Positions 59,508 through 64,000 of a stretch of DNA of 64,000 bases are shown one piece after another (positions within the stretch are counted from its first letter, which is position 1; each line of letters opens with the position of its first letter). The translations under genes were made by a program, and so were the position numbers. The DNA lies in NCBI GenBank assembly GCA_940671915.1, contig CALNVZ010003425.1, forward strand, positions 38,044,710 through 38,108,709, in the 5' to 3' direction. The DNA comes from Paracentrotus lividus. Taxonomy: Eukaryota > Echinodermata > Echinoidea > Camarodonta > Echinidae. A model generated the notes under the pieces. The model was not told where the DNA came from, did not search any database, and saw only the letters and a list, made by a program, of their open reading frames with translations.

Positions 59508-59611
59508 CCTACATGAGCAACAGTGTATTTGACGCCAGATTCGAATTTGAATCTCAGTCACATATTTGTTATGGTTATGTTAAAGGATGACCACAAGCAT
59601 CTGAATGTTAT

Positions 59612-59894
59612 GGTAGTATCTCACCTGCCATGAGACGGGTTTGAGACTCGTTGCGGAGATGTCTCGGAGACGTCTTAGAAACGTCTAAGTGATGTTTTCA
59701 GAGTCTCTGCGACGTTTCATGTATCTCCACGATCTATCACGAGTCGCTGGAAAATCGAAAATATTCATAACTATTTATGAGATTTTTTCCCGTCTTGGAT
59801 ACGTCTCTGTGACGTAACCGAGACGTCTCTGAGTCTCGGAAACGTCTACGATTCTCCGAATCTCGGACGCGCTTCTGAGATGTGAGATACCACC
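59612..59894. mobile_element. GAGACGTCTC-type MITE (copy C, 283 bp)
   Basis: The ends GGTAGTATCTCAC and GTGAGATACCACC pair, with CGGAGACGTCTTAG and ACCGAGACGTCTCTGAG palindromic words inside. Same family as the two copies flanking gene 2 exon 5. Confidence 0.75.
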
Positions 59895-60149
59895 TTTCGT
59901 CTAAGTTCAAACAATTCACGAACCAAATAATTTTTGCTCATTATCGAGACTGGTTTTAATCAGTGAACCTTTGTGAGCAGAATATTTGAGTGTTTGCTCA
60001 TTATACCGAGTGAGTCAGAAAAAATTAACACCTAGAAAAATGTGAATAAAAAAAGGCAATTCATAAACCCCAAATTATTATACATATTCTGAAAGAGTAA
60101 CTTCTCCCGCTTCTTCCGATGCTAATTTTGGGTGTTATATCTTTACGCT

Positions 60150-60665
60150 TGGATGAATACGCCGCATTGTTCACGAACATGTTAATTTCGAATTTCGCAA
60201 AAGTGGGAGTAAAATCAAAACAGAAAAAGCTATCAAAAAAGCAACTCCATCCTGATTAAAATAACATAACTTTTTAACGAAAATGTCTTGCGCTAAATAA
60301 TTTGGCAGGGTAGTTCTGTGTGAAAATGAGATAGATCTGTAGAGTTTAGCATGAGTGAGCACACTTCAAAGACAAAATAATCACTTTTCAAACATATGAA
60401 GAGGGATTTTTCTGTCAGTGACAATTTAGTCTTTGATGTATACTCATTCATCGATCATTTGATGAATCAATCTAATTTTTACACAGAATCTAGTCGATAA
60501 CTGTAACAGTACCCTTGCTAAGTTATGTGGCTCGTTAAAAAGTTATGCTACTTTATTCAGGATGGAGTTGCTTTTTATTGTCACCTTTTGTTGTTTCAAT
60601 TTTATCCCCGCTCTTGCATAATTCGAAATTTACATGTTCGCAAACCATGCGTCGTGTTCATCCAA
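60150..60665. repeat. Inverted repeat with ~140-bp arms
   Basis: TGGATGAATACGCCGCATTG (60152) pairs with CATGCGTCGTGTTCATCCA (60646), and AAGCAACTCCATCCTGAT pairs with TCAGGATGGAGTTGCTT. The loop is about 230 bases. Probably a foldback transposon; its ends were not fixed. Confidence 0.65.
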
Positions 60666-60759
60666 CATACCACACAAAAATGATAAGTTTTTTATTCTTA
60701 CCGTTTAAAAAAAAAGTTACCATGATAGCCCTCTGGATGTAGGGCGAAGGAAATGTTAG

Positions 60760-63700
60760 TCAGTGGACTGGAAATAGTCTCATCTGCCAATATCAATCGA
60801 TCTACAAAGTCACCCTGGATGTTTTGAATTTAGATAATGGATATATTCATTGCAGATGTCATCACATGTTATAAACTTATCGTCGCAATATCCCCGACAG
60901 CATCCAAACAGGATGGGGGGAAATGAGGAAACATATACAGTAGATTGAGAAATATCATTTATTTAGCTTTAATTTTTAATTGTTAAATTTTTTTTTTACT
61001 GACGGTGTCAAAATATGTAAGAGTGGAGAAATTATAACGATGGTCAATGTTATTCGGGGCTAATACCCTACCAAGGCTACTTTAGGAACACAAACAGAGT
61101 TTCGAATCTACGGCCTCTGGGGTACTTCAGGGTACTCCACTTACCACAAAGCTCTTTAAACCAAGATCAGAGATGGTCATCCCACTGACTTGAACGTTAT
61201 TCTTTACACCAAAAAGTATTTACCTTGGGAAATCTTGCTGATGATGATGTTAGTTTCTTACTTTGTTCTGAAAATCTTATTAAACTAAATGATTCCTGTT
61301 TATTATTTAGCGAGTTTTTACGTGTATTTCTTTTTACCTGATGGGAAAATATTTACTCTCAAGCGCTGTGCTATCTTGTATTGCAAATTATGGGAAATTT
61401 GCTATTATCATGATTATCGAGCTCGCCTTGTTTTTGTTTGTTTGTTTGTTTTTTTTTGTTTTTTTTTTTTTTTAATCATCTCGGTCCGTCACGTCTGGCA
61501 TGTCTGGCATCTTAAAACATGAGTGACAGAGAAAAAAAATAACGTCTACGGTTGTGTAAATAAAAGGAATAATAACATTTTACTCACCAGAAATGGATGT
61601 GGAGATGGAATTAAAGAAAGGGGGAATGTATACAATAAAATTCAAACAGGGTAATATGTGAACAATAAAATGAGAGGAAGAGAAATACAAATTCAGACAA
61701 AAAAGAGAGATACAGAGTAGGGAAGAGAGATAGAAAGAGATATAGGCCTAAAGAAATAGAGAAATAGACAGAGGGAGGGAAAAATTAAGGGGCATCCAAC
61801 GCAAATACTTCATAAAAAAGACATTCAAATACTCTACAAAAAAATATATGAAACTGATAAAATCATTAACGGGCCAACGTCAAATATAATTCGCCATCAA
61901 ACGTTGATTTATCAAATTATTTATTTACTGTTGCTCGCAAATGCATGTAACCAGTGTTAATTTAAATATTTAGTCTGGCAAAACTTCTAAAACGTCAGCA
62001 CGAAATATACCCTGACGTTAATGACATATTTTAGGGGTTTAAGCGAGGGAAACACCATGATAGCAGAAATTAGTATTTCTCGGCATGATCGTCGAGTGAC
62101 AATATAAGAAGCACCCCTTGACAAACCAGGGTCTCAACCGCAGAAGCTAGAGGACGACTATCTAGTCACTAGAAAACAGCCCCAAAAGATTGAGTTTCCT
62201 ACTTTATCTTGATAAAGAACTTCTTCATGTATATTGCCTTTGTTCTTGGCATTTATTTATAGTTCTTATCTTGGGAGGTGGTGTTTGTAATGGAGCTATA
62301 TGATGAGAAATGAATGATTCAACAAGAAAGAGAAAAGAAAGAAAGTGACTTTGGAGCGTTCTGACAAGGCTTAAAGAAATAAGGTTAAACGTTGTCTTAA
62401 ATTTTATCCATTAAACACGATATTGTTACATATTTGAGTATTGGTGTAGAGCCACTTTGTAAAAAGAGGCCTTTTCAAACTTTTAGAAGCATTTTAGGTT
62501 AAAGTTGGGTATCGGTCCATAATAATATATTGTTGATAATGTGCCACCTGTATAAAGATCTGAAATACATGAATCAAGTGTACGGAGTTTCATTAGACCG
62601 GTTCCAAAACCGATTTCTCATGTTTTCAACAATTAATTTGCATAAACAAACTGACCATCAAAATGATCATTTCCGAACTTATGTCTTCACCCTAAGCAAA
62701 CAAATGATAAAGAAAATGATGATAATTGAAGCTTATTATGCATGTTATGTGTTAGAAGTTAAATTAAAGAATAATTAAAAATTGTATGAGGATTGAACAC
62801 ATAAATAAAGTGTGAGCATATAAATTTTCAATTGCAACGAATTGGATACAAAAGAAATGCTTAGGAGAATTTGAAATAATATTTTTAGAAGATCTGTTTA
62901 CACGAACAAAATGTATTATGTCCTTTTATTATCCGGTTGTATTATAATATCCTAGGAATATACATTCGGAATGGAATAATTTATCTTGGGCGGTCATCGG
63001 AACTGACCATTGAAGATACCATATTTTGTTTCATGCAATGCGTCACGAAATATACAAATATATTCTGGTAGCTCATAATAAGTATCTACATCTGGTTTGT
63101 GATATCGCATAACGTTATTAATATCCAAATGTCATAATTCATAAACAAGGTGATGGATCATAACATTTGAAATACGGTTTCTTTACACTAAATTTGATAC
63201 AGTCACCTGGCTCGTATTTTTGCTGTTTGTTTGTTTGTTTGTTTTTGTCTTTGAAATAGGGTATGAGGTTTACTGCAGCACATTTGTTGGTATGGGCCGA
63301 TTCTATCTTATTCTTCTTTTTGTTCGCGTTCTGTATTATCCTAACCCTGTTAATATAACTCAAAACCTCATTTTACGCCTCTTACCCTAACATGGCCGCC
63401 TCCCGTACCACTCCCTCCCCGATCATTAGTCCTCGTATTCTCTTGGTACATCATTATTTTCATTTCCCCCCTCCCAACCCAGGTGTAGCATAAAATTGAG
63501 AATGAACTGAATATACTTTCATAAAAAGATTGGAAGAATATGACATAATGATCAACTCTTAAACAAAATGGTACAGCAATAAATAGATTATTATGTTCAA
63601 CTAAACTCAACAGAAAATATGTAGGCCTATTTAGACAAGAATAATTATTTTCGTTTATAATTTAATCCCATTAATTCTTTCTTCACAGAAGTGTGGCAGC

Positions 63701-64000
63701 TGATTTATCCATACTAATCAAAATCTGATTTCTCCATCTATCTTTGGAGTCAGGCTGAGTGAGGCTCAGTCGCCATGGCTTCAACATTTTTAGGCGAAAA
63801 TATTTCAGAGTAGTAGAGGCTCAATTAGCAATGGCCTCCATCAGTTTAACAGGACCCTATTAGGGTTCTATAAACATGGCCTCAAGACGACAGATACATG
63901 TGACCCGTAAATCTACCAATAGCAATATGGTTTCAATGATTATAGCTCGTTCTTGTTAATCTCCCATTTTATTTAGCATGGCGATTATCCCTAATAAAAG
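60760..64000. other. Right end of the window, no recognised gene
   Basis: AT-rich with a poly(T) run near 61447-61475, a (GTTT)n tract near 63226-63242 and GA-rich sequence at 61610-61790. Short frames resemble nothing known. Confidence 0.45.

Overview
The window looks like nuclear DNA of an echinoderm, most likely a sea urchin. The two intron-rich genes have canonical GT-AG introns, the bulk is AT-rich, motifs such as ACATGTACATGTA and AGGCCTA are frequent, and short inverted-repeat transposons and SINE/LINE fragments are dense. The species call is inference. A run of 60 N at 46540-46599 marks an assembly gap.

Two complete genes could be assembled by hand, and they point tail to tail. Gene 1 (+ strand, 7374-32316, 11 coding exons, 749 residues) is a secreted glycoside hydrolase family 3 protein of the beta-xylosidase/beta-glucosidase type. 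It has a signal peptide, the GH3 N-terminal barrel with nucleophile Asp280, the GH3 C-terminal domain and a terminal fibronectin-III-like domain. Gene 2 (- strand, 49119-36942, 9 coding exons, 487 residues) is a secreted proteinase K-like subtilase. It has a signal peptide, an I9 propeptide, catalytic Asp131/His162/Ser314, a Gly/Pro linker and a C-terminal CUB domain. Every splice junction keeps frame in both genes. Both products should enter the secretory pathway; nothing in the sequence shows a shared pathway.

Layout: 1-7199 is upstream DNA full of terminal-inverted-repeat elements (one with a tRNA-like core, and a 1.7 kb element holding a nested foldback). 7200-32316 is gene 1, whose last intron alone is 11.2 kb and holds an 81-bp minisatellite, a purine-rich satellite split by a TTAA element, and a 2.35 kb element carrying CACGCGTTAC repeats. 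32317-36941 is the convergent intergenic stretch. 36942-49119 is gene 2. 49120-64000 has no recognisable gene but contains a truncated LINE, foldback elements and a 1.1 kb imperfect duplication.

The most unusual structure is intron 6 of gene 2 (39011-44002). The last ~32 bases of exon 6, which encode the active-site serine motif, together with its 5' splice site, have been tandemly copied about eighteen times. This exon-derived array is split by a 3.7 kb satellite-like block with perfect 25-bp terminal inverted repeats and an internal ~460-bp higher-order repeat. Gene 1 shows the same tendency on a smaller scale, with decayed copies of exon edges beside exons 7 and 10. No retrovirus-like, LTR or Polinton-type element was recognised.
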